Below are positions 1 to 11,438 of a stretch of 64,000 bases of DNA, piece by piece. This DNA comes from Craterostigma plantagineum. Taxonomy: Eukaryota; Streptophyta; Magnoliopsida; Lamiales; Linderniaceae. The notes under the pieces are model-generated. The model was given only the letters and a program-made list of their open reading frames with translations, had not been told where the DNA came from and ran no database searches. The first letter of the stretch is position 1. The number at the start of each line of letters is the position of its first letter. Position numbers and translations under genes: made by a program. Where the stretch lies: assembly GCA_027422505.1 (NCBI GenBank), contig JAPQWV010000405.1, positions 62,001 through 126,000 of the forward strand, given 5' to 3'.

Positions 1-1187
1 GTGCTCTCCGGCTCAAGCCTCCGATAAATCGCCCCGTCTGCGCACACCCCAAACTCGTTAACGGGCGCACGTGCCTGGGGAAAAACGGGGATCCTACTCC
101 ACTGCCGAGGCTTCATCTGCACCACCCACAGATCGGTCCAACTACGATCTACGTAAACGCAGAGCACGCAGAGGTAGCTGCCACGAAACACTCCCAGCTG
201 CGGCGCGTAGTTATTTCCTCTCAGTAGGGGGGGGCGGGGCTGATGCAACGTGGCCCCGAATTCCTCCTCCTCCAGGTTGAAGGAGATAATTTCCCACCGC
301 TGCGCTCCGCCCGTGTCTACGAACGTCCTCAGCCAGTACAGCATCCCGCGGACGTGCCTCGCCGTCGGATCCATCGTTCCCTTGGCCTCGTAATCGTTGC
401 GAACCGTCCTCCACGAATCCGCCCTTAAGCTGTAGATCCTCACCGAGGTGAGCTTCGTGCCCTTCCGAGGGCGCGACGCCGCCACCACCTTGTAGTCGTC
501 GGCGGACTCCGCGTAACCGAATCCGCACCACGAGACGGTCATCGGCCTCCCGGCGAACTCCTTCTTCTTCTTTCGCCCGTCGAAGCGCACGGGAGGCAGC
601 TCCTTGTACCTCCGCGTCGACGGGTTCCGCAGGGCGAAATCTCCTCTTCCCGAGAAGTAGCACAGGAGGCCGTTGGAGGACCTCACGGACGATCTCGCGC
701 CGCCAACGGGCCGATCGCGGACTCGCTTGCCCTCTCCGCTGGAGAAGTCGTAGCGTCTACGGAGCCTTTCGGAGACCAAGCGGGTCGACGTGCAGCGTCG
801 CTTCGCGCGGCGAGCGTCGGCCCGTGAGAAGGAAGGCGTTATGGCGCAGGCGTCGAAAAGAGGCCGCGGCGTGCACGCGTCGCTCAGGGCAATCTTGTGG
901 CGGGCCAAAGATATATCCTCCGACGATTTCGAAAAGTGGGCCCTCGCAAAAACTTCGCCGGAGATGAGAGTTCGCAGCGATTTGGACACGCACTTCAAAG
1001 TTAGTAGGGACTTCACCGAGAGGAGTGAAAGGATTTCTACGATGACGTCATGAGGGAGGTCCTCCATAATTGAACCCGCTAATCTTTTGTCTAAAACCGC
1101 GTCTGTGTTCAGCGACGGAATCAGAGGGCTCGACCGACCCTCGGCGGCGGCGGGCGCTACAAGGCTGGTGCTTGATGGCGTCGACAT
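1..1187 (-). CDS. F-box protein, FBA type, copy A (3' end outside window)
   Basis: This is the 5' part of an intronless F-box gene, covering about residues 1-395 of the 464 in its paralog at 14620-16014. The ATG is at 1187. The F-box starts with MEDLPHDVIVEILSLL at residues 41-56, followed by an FBA-like region with SNGLLCYF and NPSTRRYKELPPV. F-box proteins of this family are substrate receptors of SCF ubiquitin ligases; the F-box binds SKP1 and the C-terminal domain binds the target, which is unknown here. Reading the two copies side by side I found no difference over about 1.3 kb, including upstream sequence. That is far closer than the neighbouring expansin copies. The reading frame is open to the window edge, so copy A may be intact. 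Confidence 0.85.
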   Translation of the reverse strand, partial: MSTPSSTSLVAPAAAEGRSSPLIPSLNTDAVLDKRLAGSIMEDLPHDVIVEILSLLSVKSLLTLKCVSKSLRTLISGEVFARAHFSKSSEDISLARHKIALSDACTPRPLFDACAITPSFSRADARRAKRRCTSTRLVSERLRRRYDFSSGEGKRVRDRPVGGARSSVRSSNGLLCYFSGRGDFALRNPSTRRYKELPPVRFDGRKKKKEFAGRPMTVSWCGFGYAESADDYKVVAASRPRKGTKLTSVRIYSLRADSWRTVRNDYEAKGTMDPTARHVRGMLYWLRTFVDTGGAQRWEIISFNLEEEEFGATLHQPRPPLLRGNNYAPQLGVFRGSYLCVLCVYVDRSWTDLWVVQMKPRQWSRIPVFPQARAPVNEFGVCADGAIYRRLEPES

Positions 1188-1445
1188 TCGTATTATTTGT
1201 GGAAGATGCGTTCGTGTAAGAGGAAGATGATCAGAGAAAGAAACCTAAATTAGGCATCCAGTGGGGCTGCTGAATATTTATTGGGCTGTATTTTAAAAAT
1301 ATTAATATTCTGGCCCATTCCAATTGAATTTTCCAAAATCGATTAAGTCGGCCCCAGCCCAGAAAACACAAATACAGCAGTTTACCCTATATTATCTCCA
1401 CCGACAATTTAGCTAGGTCAAATATTATCTTGCCTGACATATTCA
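1188..1445. other. F-box copy A upstream region
   Basis: This AT-rich stretch lies upstream of the F-box start. It matches copy B almost perfectly to about 1303 and then shows a cluster of substitutions around 1305-1345. I see no gene and no clear TATA box. Confidence 0.4.
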
Positions 1446-1806
1446 TATCACCGTCAAAATGGGCCGGCGGGCCGGGCCTGCCAGTTTTAAAAAATTACGA
1501 AAAAGAATAAAAAAAAAATTGGAAAAAAATATAACAACGAATATTTCAAACTGAAAACTATATCTAATTAAATCAACTTTTTTAATATCAATTTTTTTTT
1601 AATGTTATTAAAGTATAAATCATAATTCAAAAACATAAAAATCAATACAATTTATTAGTAAATCTATTATGTAAAATAATTTTTGGGCGGGCCGCGGGCC
1701 GCCAAAGCCCGCAGCCCTTGTGGGCATGCCCGTCCAGGCCCGCCCCCAAGTGGGCCTAAAATTTCAGAGCCAGCCCCGGGGGCCCAGACCCGTTTTGACA
1801 GTATTA
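1446..1806. mobile_element. hAT-like non-autonomous element (copy A)
   Basis: The element has an AT-rich core and GC-rich subterminal blocks built from GGGCC/GGCCC words. The left end (CCGTCAAAATGG) and right end (CCGTTTTGACAG on the plus strand) are imperfect inverted repeats of about 17 bp. It is flanked by 8-bp near-identical duplications, CATATTCA (1438-1445) and CATATTAA (1807-1814), as expected for hAT elements. No transposase is encoded. The same insertion is present in copy B, so it predates the block duplication. Confidence 0.7.
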
Positions 1807-1830
1807 CATATTAATAACGTTAATAATAAC

Positions 1831-2504
1831 CAGTGTTTTAAATAGCATAATATAGTGCGCTACGTAGTGCGAAATAGCGTTAGTTTCCCCAAAAACACGT
1901 TAAAGCGCATAGAATATAGCGTTTTCCCCCCAAAAGCGTTATATATTGCGCTATTTAGCGTAATTTTGCGTGATTTAGCGAATTTCGCGTGATTTAGCGT
2001 AATTTACTGTAATTTAGCACAATTTGTGTATTTTAAGTCACATACGTGCACGGACCTGAATTTTTTTTTACTATGATATATTTTAACACTTTTAACCATG
2101 TATTGTTGTACATATCTGTTATATGGTCGCATTTTCACTAAATATGCATAAGAAAAGAAGTCTTATTTAAGGGGTCTCTATACATGTCTTTTTCTTCAAA
2201 CGAATAGTACAACCAACTTTTTTCAATTAAAATTTATTGATATAAATATTAATTATTTGAAATCTATATAAAGGGTTTTATTTCATACAATGTTGTAATC
2301 CGAATGTTAATCTTAGACATAATACCTAGTTCATGATTGACGACCATTTAAAATTTATTTATTATCACGTACAGTTGTATATCATGTTTTTATCGTATTA
2401 TAAGTGGCATGCTCGAAATACCTACGCAATACGCCACGTTATTTACGCTACGCAACACCGGAACTAAAACGCGACACATTGCACAATACGCTTTTTAAAA
2501 CATG
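1831..2504. mobile_element. Element with CAGTGTTTTAAA-type inverted ends (copy A)
   Basis: The left end CAGTGTTTTAAATAGCG and the right end CGCTTTTTAAAACATG form an imperfect terminal inverted repeat. Both flanks carry clusters of short TTTAGCGTAATTT and TACGCTACGC words. I found no convincing 8-bp target duplication, so the hAT assignment rests on the termini alone. There are no coding regions. Two more copies lie at 16652-17323 and 20292-20963. Confidence 0.5.
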
Positions 2505-2884
2505 GGTCAATTCGAAATCAGACCCCTTTAAGGGTTTGATTTCGAATTCAGACCCTGTTTAAGAAGTTTTTAGGTAAAAGGACCCATTTTCTGTGGTGTA
2601 AAAAAGTGGTATGAAAAATATATGAAGTGGTATAAAATGATTGTTTTGTGTTACAAACTTTCAACATACTGGTATGTCAGAGCAATAAAGTGGTACTGCA
2701 GAAAATAAACTGGTATCATGTGATTTTAAACTGGTACCGAATTATGGTTTTGTGTACAGAATTTCAACATACTGGTATGTAAGAGCAATAAAGTGGTACT
2801 GCATAAAAATGAGTCCTTAAAACTAAATATTTTCCAAAGAGGGTCTGAACCCTAATGTAGGGGCCTGAAATGAAAATGTCCCTT
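2505..2884. repeat. Dimeric ~103-bp repeat in an unclassified insertion (copy A)
   Basis: The block opens with GGTCAATTCGAAATCAGACC and contains two diverged direct repeats with a period of about 103 bp. Both carry TTCAACATACTGGTATGT and AGCAATAAAGTGGTACTGCA, the first near 2661 and the second near 2764. It recurs in the two copy B units, which have 10 extra bases (near 17675) that copy A lacks. It is probably an old transposon of unknown class. Confidence 0.5.
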
Positions 2885-4035
2885 AAAACATTGATAATAG
2901 CAGAAATATGGTAAAGATATTTTATGTTTTATTTTCTTCGAAAGATACTCTTTCTTTTAATAGTTTAGCTTAATAATGGAAAATATATATCCTATATTAC
3001 TTATTCGTCCATACCAGCTAATAGAGGCAGTGGCTTGGTTAAGGGAACCCACCGGAGCCGCTGATTCTTAAACGTCAGTCGGTTCGGACCTATCTCCAAT
3101 CGTTAAACTCATTATCAAACTCAAAAGAATATTATCTTTCACATCAATTTTTACAACTTTTAAACACTATCCATATATTTTACAACTTTACAATATACTC
3201 CCTCGTAATAAATAAATAAATGATCTTTTATTTAATAACTTTACACATTTTAAACCAGGATTTCAATTGAGAATGTATTTGATAATACTAACAAAAATAT
3301 TTGCAGACTAAAACACATCAAATTTTTTTTAATACTTTTCCTTGAAAAATAAAATTATTAGTACCGTTTTCACTTATTGTCATAGTTTTAAAGTCAAAGG
3401 TGTATTATTGTTGGAAATAAAACAGTATATTATAAGTAAATTTATTATCTATTTAAGATAGATTTTTCTATAAAATGTTAAAAATTATGCGTTGATGCGC
3501 AATATAAATGCAAGTAACGTAGAAATTCGATAAGTTAATACTCTATTATTTAATAAACTCTCTAAGATAATACCTTTCGTCGGTCCCGACTTGGGGATAA
3601 CGTAATAAGTTAATAAACTCGCTAAACTTATAAGATAATACATTTTTTGAAGATTTCTATAGGTCCCACTGAAAATATAAATTAATAATTCCAAATATTC
3701 ATAATATTTTTAAAAATGTTAGTTCGATAACTCTGTGTTTAAGACTTTTACGGTGTCAACTACTTATTAGTCCAAGTAGTTACTCTTGTGTTTTAGAATT
3801 TTTTAATTGGTGCATAAACTAATTTTCAAGCCATTAAGATACCAATGTGTTTCATGCTTTTCCAGTTGGTGGCAAAACTATTTCTCAATTCCGGCAGTTA
3901 CTCATGTCTTTAAGGCTTTTCGTTTTTGGCGTCCAAACAAATTGAGCAATTAAATGCAGTTGGAAAAGCCTTAAACGAATATCGACTTAAATAAAAAGAT
4001 AGTTTGGATACCAAGCCTTAAAACAAGCCTTAAAC
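2885..4035. other. Non-coding AT-rich segment of the duplicated block (copy A)
   Basis: No gene is visible. A short stretch near 3020-3110 resembles a degraded tRNA-derived SINE head, with box A-like AGTGGCTTGGTTAAG and box B-like GGTTCGGACC; this is weak. The segment is repeated nearly unchanged at 17710-18866 and 21340-22506. Confidence 0.4.
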
Positions 4036-4040
4036 GCAGT

Positions 4041-4192
4041 GTGGGGGGGACTGGGCGGTCGCTGGTGGGGGGGACTGGGCGGTCGCTGGTGGTGGGGACG
4101 GCGTCGCTGGTGGCGGGGACGGCGCGGTCGCTGGTGGTGGGGACGGCGCAGTCGCTGGTCGCGGGGACGGGGCGGTCGCCGGCGCCTGCCAA
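4041..4192. repeat. GC-rich minisatellite, ~24-bp unit, copy A (6 units)
   Basis: There are about six tandem units of the form (G/A)C(T/G)GGGCGGTCGCTGGTGG plus a G-rich tail; one unit is 21 bp, so the reading frame is kept. On the minus strand the array encodes a run of ATAPSPPP-like repeats in an ORF starting MANEGSEKDTWQAP (4030-4221). Copy B (26168-26325) has about seven units. The left edge of this array is also where copy A jumps over sequence present in copy B. Confidence 0.75.
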
Positions 4193-4784
4193 GTGTCTTT
4201 TTCGCTACCTTCGTTCGCCATTTGGGTGTGAGATTATGTTTCGAAGGGTACGTTTATATAGATTTGCATGTGAGGCGGTTCAGTTAAAAGCAAAGTAATA
4301 ATTAAATAAATAAATAAAAGAAGAGAACTGCGCACGGTTACATTGTTTCAACCGCGAGCAACAGAACTCAGTTGCGGCAACGATACACTGGGTGTGTTCC
4401 TGGCCTTTATTTCTTTTTGTTTTTTAATTTTAAACTTAAATGTACATTTTATTAGAAGACGACGAAAAAGAAAAACTTAAAAGGTTATTAAATTATGAGA
4501 AGAAGCAGGCCCGCCCCAGCCCAGCCCATTGACACTACTATGTACATGCAATATATATTTGAGAAGTATAATATATTTCATCGTTTTGCAGAGTCATCGA
4601 TTTCTTGGGCCGGCCCACGTCGGGTGAGAACGGGACAAAACAGTAATAACGGTGATTAGTAAATAAATTCGTTTTTTCGAAGGGAAATTAGTTAATGAAT
4701 TGAATGCTTCAGTTCAACAATCATAAAATTATGACTACAGTACCTGTCGTACATGAGTGATACGTGGACTCAGTGTCTGCATAA
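4193..4784. other. Intergenic, transposon debris (copy A)
   Basis: No gene is visible. GCCCGCCCCAGCCCAGCCC followed by TTGACACTACTA near 4508-4540 resembles one terminus of the TAG..CTGTCAAAACGG hAT-like family. Its partner end was not found. Confidence 0.3.
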
Positions 4785-5595
4785 GGCCTTCCTCAGTACT
4801 AAACCCAAAAAAGTAGGTTTTCTGTGTGCCACGTCAGCGCCACCTCAAAATTAAAAAACCTCTACGTCCAAAACAAAATCTCTCCCAAACCTTAAAACCC
4901 AAAAAGTAGGTTTTTTGCGGATCCTCTTTAATTTCATTTCATTTTATTTAATTAACCAATTATATTTATCTAATTTTCAAAATAATATATAAATAATTAT
5001 ATTTTTATAATTTAAATTTTTATATTTAATAAAAAAAACTTGATTACACAATAAAAAATATTATTTATTTATTTGAAATATAAACGAAATAAACATTTTT
5101 AAAACATTAAAAAATTTTCGTAAAAAATAAAAACATTAATAAATAATAATAAACAAATATTAATATATGATAAAAAGGAAGTAAAGTATTAAAAAACCAT
5201 CACATTATATTTATCTAATTTTCAAAATTATCTATATATAATTATATTTCGTATTCTTAAATCTTAAAATTAATAAAAAAATAAATAATGCAGGAAAACT
5301 TAAATAAGTTAACTAAAAAATAGACACATTTAACGCATTAAAAATTTTTAGTTAAGAAAATAATAAATATTAATATCTAAACTAAATATTAATATATAAA
5401 AAATATCAATATATATATGTAAATATTAGTAAATGAGATAAGAAAAGTAAAAAAGAAAAAAAAAACTGCAAAAAACCACGTATGATATATTAAACCTATA
5501 AAAAAACCCTCCTACGAGCCACGGTGGTAGAAACCTCAAATTATCAGTTTTTTCTCTATCCTAATCGCCCAAAAGACCCACAGTTGAGGAAGGCC
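4785..5595. mobile_element. PIF/Harbinger-like non-autonomous element (copy A)
   Basis: The ends are GGCCTTCCTCA and TGAGGAAGGCC, flanked by a TAA trinucleotide duplication (4782-4784 and 5596-5598). A 3-bp TAA/TTA target duplication with a GGCC-type terminus is the usual mark of Tourist/PIF-Harbinger elements. The 811-bp interior is very AT-rich and contains two diverged copies of an ATTATATTTATCTAATTTTC module. No transposase is seen. An element of the same length sits at the same place in copy B. Confidence 0.6.
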
Positions 5596-5715
5596 TAACA
5601 ACATAAATAAAGGTGGCACCACCATGAACAAAATAAGTCCATGAAAAAAGTGTAGTTTGCCCAAAATATTGGTACCAAACTTGTTATTTCAGACATCGGT
5701 GTTTATTGTCTCGTC

Positions 5716-5722
5716 TATAAAT
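5716..5722 (+). promoter_or_regulatory. TATA box of EXPB copy A
   Basis: TATAAAT lies in the context CGTCTATAAATG, about 150 bp upstream of the expansin ATG. The same element is kept in copy B. Confidence 0.55.
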
Positions 5723-5967
5723 GTTGTCACCTCTCTCATCTAAACGAAACAAAAAACAACACTCACTGAGTTACATAACTTAACGCTTCGCTTCGTCTTA
5801 CCTATTTGAGAGAAGAGATATTCCTCAACTTCGATTCTCACGCGCCACTTCACATTACAAAGACACACAATCAATGGAATTCTTCCTAATCGCCTATGTA
5901 CTCATTTGGTTGCGGTGTTCAGCCGCCGACGGTGTCGTGCCTCCGGCGGACCCACATTGGCAGCCAG

Positions 5968-6448
5968 TGTTAGGAAAAGGTATGAATGAAATTAATACTA
6001 AGAGGTATATTTAAAAGGGTGTACTAATTAAGCAAAAGGTTCTTTAATATAAAGATGTATTTTTTCATGAATAGACACATGCAAAGGGATACTTCTCTTG
6101 GTATTGAAAACCTAAACCTATAAATACCCCACATGAGTTATCATTGAAGATTATTCAAAAGCATTAAAAATTCTCTACATTTCATACATATCACTTGTGT
6201 TCTTGTTAGTCCCAAAGCAAGAGTATTTGTTCGTCGAGTTTGGCGTATTTGAGATACCGCTATATTCCAAACGTAAGTCGTTGTATCTCGGAGGCGTTTA
6301 CCGTAAACCGTGGGTATTAGCGGGGTAATTTCGTCTTCAAGAGAGCGTGTATCACGTGCCTCGACTTGTGATTTGTTCACACCATTACCGCTGAAAATAT
6401 TTGCTGCTTCGCTCGAAGATAAAGGCGCTAACCAACGGAGAACCAACA
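5968..6448 (+). repeat. Copia-1 5' LTR
   Basis: This is a direct terminal repeat with TG...CA ends. Compared with the 3' LTR it has one extra T in a T-run near 6065 and lacks one A near 6236. Confidence 0.93.
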
Positions 6449-6566
6449 TTTGAAGACGAAATTATTATTATTCTTATTGTTGGAGACAAGCCGCTCCTCG
6501 TTTCAAGTGAAGACGAGACCGTGTGCGAAGGAAGCAAGTCATATAAATATTTGAAGATATATTAAG

Positions 6567-9500
6567 ATGGCAACCGACGATAATCAGAATGTGATGCCGT
6601 CTACCGCCCACATCGTTCCCATGGTAACAGCCGCTCCCATGCATGGCGAACGACCGCCGAAATTCAGCGGCGCCGACTTCAAAAGGTGGCAACAAAAAAT
6701 GCTATTTTACCTTACGACTCTCTCTCTTTCTCGATTTCTTTCGGAGGACCCGATGACCGTCCCCGAATGTGAGACCGACGCTCAAAAGCGTGCGGCCTCG
6801 GATGCATGGCATCATAGTGATTTCTTGTGTAGAAATTACATTTTAAACGGACTAGACGATTCCCTTTACAATGTCTATAGTCCGATTGAAACGGCAAAGG
6901 AATTATGGAATTCCTTGGAGATAAAGTACAAATCGGAAGATGCCGGGATTAAGAAATTTCTCGTTGGCAAATTCCTGAAGTATGTAATGGTCGACACCAA
7001 ATCGGTGGTGAGTCAAGTGCAAGAAATTCAGATTATTCTTCACGACTTGTCGGAAGAAAAATTAATCGTGAACGAGGCTTTTCAAGTGGCTGCAATAATT
7101 GAAAAGTTGCCGCCTATGTGGAAAGACTTCAAGAACTATCTTATGCATAAACGTAAGGAAATGCGACTCGAAGATTTGATAGTTCGACTCCGGATTGAGG
7201 AAGACAACCGAAAATCCGAAGCAAAGGCGAAGCGAAGCGAGTTCGAGGCTAAGGCAAATTTGGCCGAGCCAAGCTTCAACAAAAAGCGCAAGCAACCCAC
7301 GGGTGGAAAGTCCACGGGTGGTAAGCAACCCCAAGCAAGCTTCAAAAAGTTTAAAGGAAGCTGCTACAACTGTGGTAAACCTGGGCATCTTGCAAAAGAC
7401 TGCCGTCTCCCAAAGAAAGTTAGAGAAAGCGCTCATATGGTCGAGAACAAATCAATTCACAATGATTTATCAGAACAAGACCTCACGGCCGTGATCCAAG
7501 AAGTTAATTTGGTTGATAATCCACGAGAATGGTGGATCGATACGGGAGCAACTCGACACATTTGCGCCGATAAAAATATGTTTTCGTCCTACACCCCGAC
7601 TGACGGAAGGAAGCTATTCATGGGAAACTCTTCGACATCTGACGTCGTGGGGACAGGCAAGGTGGTGCTAAAAATGACATCGGGCAAAGAGTTAACGCTA
7701 ACGGACGTGCTGCATGTCCCAGACATCCGGAAGAATTTGGTGTCAGGCGCTCTTTTGAGCAAAGCTGGCTTTAGATTAGTCTTTGAATCTGATAAGTTTG
7801 TTTTGACTAAGAATGGTATCTTCTTAGCTAAAGGGTACCTAAATGAGGGCCTTTTCAAGATGAATGTGATGAATGTAATCCGCCAAGAGGCGAAGAATAA
7901 AGAAAGTATTTCTTATTTGTTGGAGTGTTCTAATCTGTGGCATGATAGACTTGGACACGTAAACTTTAACACAATTAAAAGATTGGTGAATCTAGATTTG
8001 ATACCAAAAGTTAAAATCGATTCTCATAACAAGTGCGAAACTTGTGTTGAAGCAAAAATGGTCAAAGCACCGTTTAAGCCAGTGGCTAGAAGCACGAATC
8101 CACTCGAATTAATTCACACTGATATTTGTGATTTAAAGTTTGTGCAAACTCGAGGTGGAATGAAATACTTTATAACATTTATTGATGATTGCACAAGGTA
8201 TTGCTATGTCTACCTACTAAAGAGTAAAGACGAAGCTTTAGATGCTTTTAAGAAGTATAAAGCAGAGGTCGAGAATCAACTCACTCGAAAAATTAAGGCG
8301 ATTAGAAGCGATCGCGGAGGCGAGTATGTGGCCCCGTTTGACGAAATATGCAAAGAATCTGGTATTATTCATCAAAAAACGGCACCGTACTCACCTCAAT
8401 CTAACGGAATAGCTGAAAGAAAGAATCGAACTCTAAAGGAGATGATGAATGCGCTTTTAGTAAGCTCGGGTCTACCCCAAAATTTGTGGGGGGAAGCGAT
8501 TCTTTCAGCAAATTATATACTTAATAAAATACCCCATAAAAGTCGGGACGAAATGCCATATGAACTATGGAAGGGACACAAGCCTACCTATAAATATTTA
8601 AAAGTGTGGGGGTGTTTGGCAAAAGTCGAAATACCAAAGCCGAAACAGGTCAAGATAGGACCTAAAACTATTGATTGCATATTCATCGGTTATGCTAATA
8701 ATAGCAGTGCTTATCGATTCTTGGTGTATAAATCTGAAAATTCAGATTTTCATAATGGAATGACTATTGAGTCTAGAAATGCGGTGTTCTTTGAGAACGT
8801 ATTTCCTCTTAAAAATAAGGAAGAAAGAATCTCACGAAAAAGGACAGCTGACGAGGCCGAGCTACCTCATAAAGGTGAGGAAGAACCTAGGCGAAGTAAA
8901 AGGACCAAGGTGCCCAAATCCTTTGGTCCTGATTTTACAATTTATATGGCAGAGGATGAACCACGAACTATTCGTGAAGCTTTGGCAAGTCCAGAAGCAC
9001 CTCTTTGGAAAGAAGCCATCAATAGTGAAATAGAATCCATCATGTTTAATAATACATGGGAGTTAGTTGATCTCCCTCCGGGTTGCAAACCTTTAGGATG
9101 CAAGTGGATCCTTAAAAGGAAATATAAGACGGATGGAACTATTGATAAATATAAAGCCCGATTGGTTGTAAAAGGGTTTAAGCAAACAGAAGGATACGAT
9201 TTCTTTGATACGTATTCTCCGGTGACTAGAATCACGTCTATACGTGTATTAATTGCGATTGCATCCTTGCATGACCTTGAAATTCATCAAATGGACGTGA
9301 AAACGGCCTTTCTAAATGGAGACCTCGAGGAAGAAATTTATATGGAACAACCCGAGGGGTTCATTGCACCCGGGAAAGAGGCCAAGGTGTGTCGATTAGT
9401 TAAGTCTCTTTATGGACTAAAACAAGCACCTAAACAATGGCATGAGAAGTTTGACAAAACAATGTTATCAAATGGATTTAAAATCAATGAATGTGATAAG

Positions 9501-10421
9501 TGCGTCTACATTAAAGGTACCGCTGATTCATTTATAATCGTGTGTCTGTACGTAGACGACATGTTGATCCTTGGGAAAAATAATGATTTAATTGCAAATA
9601 CCAAGAAGATGTTGAAAAAGAATTTCGACATAAAAGATATGGGAAAAGCCGATGTTATCTTAGGAATTAAAATCGCTAGGAACTCGGAAGGACTTGTTTT
9701 ATCACAATCCCATTACGTTGAAAGTATGTTGAAGAGGTTCAATGCGTTTGACAGACCTCCGGCTAAGACGCCTGTTGATTTAACTCAACACTTGGCTAAG
9801 AACAGAGGTGAACCAGTTTCTCAGCTAGAATATTCTCGAATAATTGGGAGCTTGATGTACTTAATGAACTGTACGCGCCCCGATATAGCCTATTCAGTGA
9901 GCAAACTAAGTAGGTTCACAAGCAACCCCAGCAACGATCATTGGAGTGCTCTTATTCGTGTACTAGGATACTTAAAGCACACTATGAGCTTGGGAATAAC
10001 GTATACAAGATATCCCGCAGTGCTTGAAGGGTACTGCGATGCAAATTGGATATCAGATACAAACGACTCAAAGTCGACTAGTGGCTACGTGTTCACTATA
10101 GGTGGAGGAGCCGGGGAAGAAGCTGAATGGCTTAGAAATTTCTTAGAAGATATTCCGTGTTGGAATAAACCGGTGCCCGCCGTAATGATACATTGTGACA
10201 ATCAATCGGCGATCGGAAGGGCACAAAGTAGTTTGTACAACGGTAAGTCTCGACATATACGTCGGAGGCATAATACAATAAGACAATTAATCTCGAATGG
10301 GGTTATTTCGGTTGACTATATAAAGTCGAAGGAAAACCTAGCGGATCCGCTTACCAAAGGCATAAATCGAGATCAAATGTACAAACTGGTTAGTGGAATG
10401 GGTTTAAAATCCACAACATAA
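6567..10421 (+). CDS. Copia-1 Gag-Pol polyprotein with RNase H deletion
   Basis: The 1284-residue ORF has no stop codon. In order it carries a UBN2-type Gag region; a CCHC knuckle ([14 protein letters not shown]); an aspartic protease site (DTGATRHIC); an integrase with an HHCC zinc site (WHDRLGH..CETC) and catalytic segments [15 protein letters not shown] and ERKNRTLKE; and a reverse transcriptase with YVDDMLILG. In the RNase H domain [10 protein letters not shown] joins directly to [10 protein letters not shown] at about 10112. By comparison with the other two elements here, about 27 residues are missing, including the SWKxxKQ...STxEAE(F/Y) segment that holds a catalytic acidic residue. The deletion is in frame. 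The ORF looks translatable but RNase H should be dead. Confidence 0.93.
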   Translation: MATDDNQNVMPSTAHIVPMVTAAPMHGERPPKFSGADFKRWQQKMLFYLTTLSLSRFLSEDPMTVPECETDAQKRAASDAWHHSDFLCRNYILNGLDDSLYNVYSPIETAKELWNSLEIKYKSEDAGIKKFLVGKFLKYVMVDTKSVVSQVQEIQIILHDLSEEKLIVNEAFQVAAIIEKLPPMWKDFKNYLMHKRKEMRLEDLIVRLRIEEDNRKSEAKAKRSEFEAKANLAEPSFNKKRKQPTGGKSTGGKQPQASFKKFKGSCYNCGKPGHLAKDCRLPKKVRESAHMVENKSIHNDLSEQDLTAVIQEVNLVDNPREWWIDTGATRHICADKNMFSSYTPTDGRKLFMGNSSTSDVVGTGKVVLKMTSGKELTLTDVLHVPDIRKNLVSGALLSKAGFRLVFESDKFVLTKNGIFLAKGYLNEGLFKMNVMNVIRQEAKNKESISYLLECSNLWHDRLGHVNFNTIKRLVNLDLIPKVKIDSHNKCETCVEAKMVKAPFKPVARSTNPLELIHTDICDLKFVQTRGGMKYFITFIDDCTRYCYVYLLKSKDEALDAFKKYKAEVENQLTRKIKAIRSDRGGEYVAPFDEICKESGIIHQKTAPYSPQSNGIAERKNRTLKEMMNALLVSSGLPQNLWGEAILSANYILNKIPHKSRDEMPYELWKGHKPTYKYLKVWGCLAKVEIPKPKQVKIGPKTIDCIFIGYANNSSAYRFLVYKSENSDFHNGMTIESRNAVFFENVFPLKNKEERISRKRTADEAELPHKGEEEPRRSKRTKVPKSFGPDFTIYMAEDEPRTIREALASPEAPLWKEAINSEIESIMFNNTWELVDLPPGCKPLGCKWILKRKYKTDGTIDKYKARLVVKGFKQTEGYDFFDTYSPVTRITSIRVLIAIASLHDLEIHQMDVKTAFLNGDLEEEIYMEQPEGFIAPGKEAKVCRLVKSLYGLKQAPKQWHEKFDKTMLSNGFKINECDKCVYIKGTADSFIIVCLYVDDMLILGKNNDLIANTKKMLKKNFDIKDMGKADVILGIKIARNSEGLVLSQSHYVESMLKRFNAFDRPPAKTPVDLTQHLAKNRGEPVSQLEYSRIIGSLMYLMNCTRPDIAYSVSKLSRFTSNPSNDHWSALIRVLGYLKHTMSLGITYTRYPAVLEGYCDANWISDTNDSKSTSGYVFTIGGGAGEEAEWLRNFLEDIPCWNKPVPAVMIHCDNQSAIGRAQSSLYNGKSRHIRRRHNTIRQLISNGVISVDYIKSKENLADPLTKGINRDQMYKLVSGMGLKSTT

Positions 10422-10957
10422 GAACAGTCTTAGCGGTAACCCAACCTTGAGAATCGGAGATCCCGAAACCTTGGTTCAATGGGAAAACTAAGTTTTGATA
10501 GTTCAGTGAAACACTTGAAAACTACACTCATTCCAAAGAACCATCAAGTGTGAAATCTGCCTAAGTGGTGAGGTTAAGTCTAGGACTTTTAATGATTCCT
10601 ATACCTAGGGGTGAAGTAAGGCAGGATACTTTTTATAGGAGAATCACCTTTGTAAGTGAATAAGTAAAATGGCCGCTTATAAACGAACACTTACTAAACC
10701 GAGATATGGTCCAAGGCCGAAATGGACACAACGTGAGAACAAGAAATTGTTAGAACTGTCATTGTGTGAGTATTGTTGTCTTGGTGCACACAAATGGCCG
10801 GTAAGTTCAAAGCATCGCGCTACTAACCGTACAGTGTATCCGATAATATTTCACTAGAGAAGATTCAAAGCCACAAGCTATCTTTCTTGATGCAATGATA
10901 GTTCATCGGGACTTTCAAAAATTGTAAACATGCATTTATTTCATTCATGTGGGGGAT
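10422..10957 (+). other. Copia-1 3' non-coding interior
   Basis: This is untranslated interior between the pol stop and the 3' LTR. It ends in the purine tract GTGGGGGA that primes plus-strand synthesis in this class. No further ORF is supported. Confidence 0.6.
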
Positions 10958-11438
10958 TGTTAGGAAAAGGTATGAATGAAATTAATACTAAGAGGTATAT
11001 TTAAAAGGGTGTACTAATTAAGCAAAAGGTTCTTTAATATAAAGATGTATTTTTCATGAATAGACACATGCAAAGGGATACTTCTCTTGGTATTGAAAAC
11101 CTAAACCTATAAATACCCCACATGAGTTATCATTGAAGATTATTCAAAAGCATTAAAAATTCTCTACATTTCATACATATCACTTGTGTTCTTGTTAGTC
11201 CCAAAGCAAGAGTATTTGTTCGTCGAAGTTTGGCGTATTTGAGATACCGCTATATTCCAAACGTAAGTCGTTGTATCTCGGAGGCGTTTACCGTAAACCG
11301 TGGGTATTAGCGGGGTAATTTCGTCTTCAAGAGAGCGTGTATCACGTGCCTCGACTTGTGATTTGTTCACACCATTACCGCTGAAAATATTTGCTGCTTC
11401 GCTCGAAGATAAAGGCGCTAACCAACGGAGAACCAACA
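10958..11438 (+). repeat. Copia-1 3' LTR
   Basis: This is the direct repeat of 5968-6448, followed at once by the GCCAG target duplication and the continuing expansin exon. Confidence 0.93.

Larger units (their letters stand above)
5968..11438 (+). mobile_element. Copia-1 LTR retrotransposon inserted in EXPB copy A exon 1
   Basis: This is a complete element of 5471 bp. The LTRs (5968-6448 and 10958-11438, 481 bp each) begin TGTTAGG and end AACCAACA. I see only two single-base indels between them, so the insertion is recent. The target duplication GCCAG is at 5963-5967 and 11439-11443. A purine tract GTGGGGGA lies just before the 3' LTR. No initiator-Met primer site (TGGTATCAGAGC) follows the 5' LTR, so another primer may be used. 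One long ORF fills most of the interior. Confidence 0.95.

Noticed and set aside
71..1053. Several ORFs on both strands inside the F-box copies (also 14898-15880)
   Set aside because: They are shadows of the GC-rich F-box frame; composition and positions mirror the real ORF.
3485..3694. 69-residue ORF present three times (also 18307 and 21954)
   Set aside because: Repeated only because the non-coding block is duplicated; substitutions do not favour silent sites and there is no domain.
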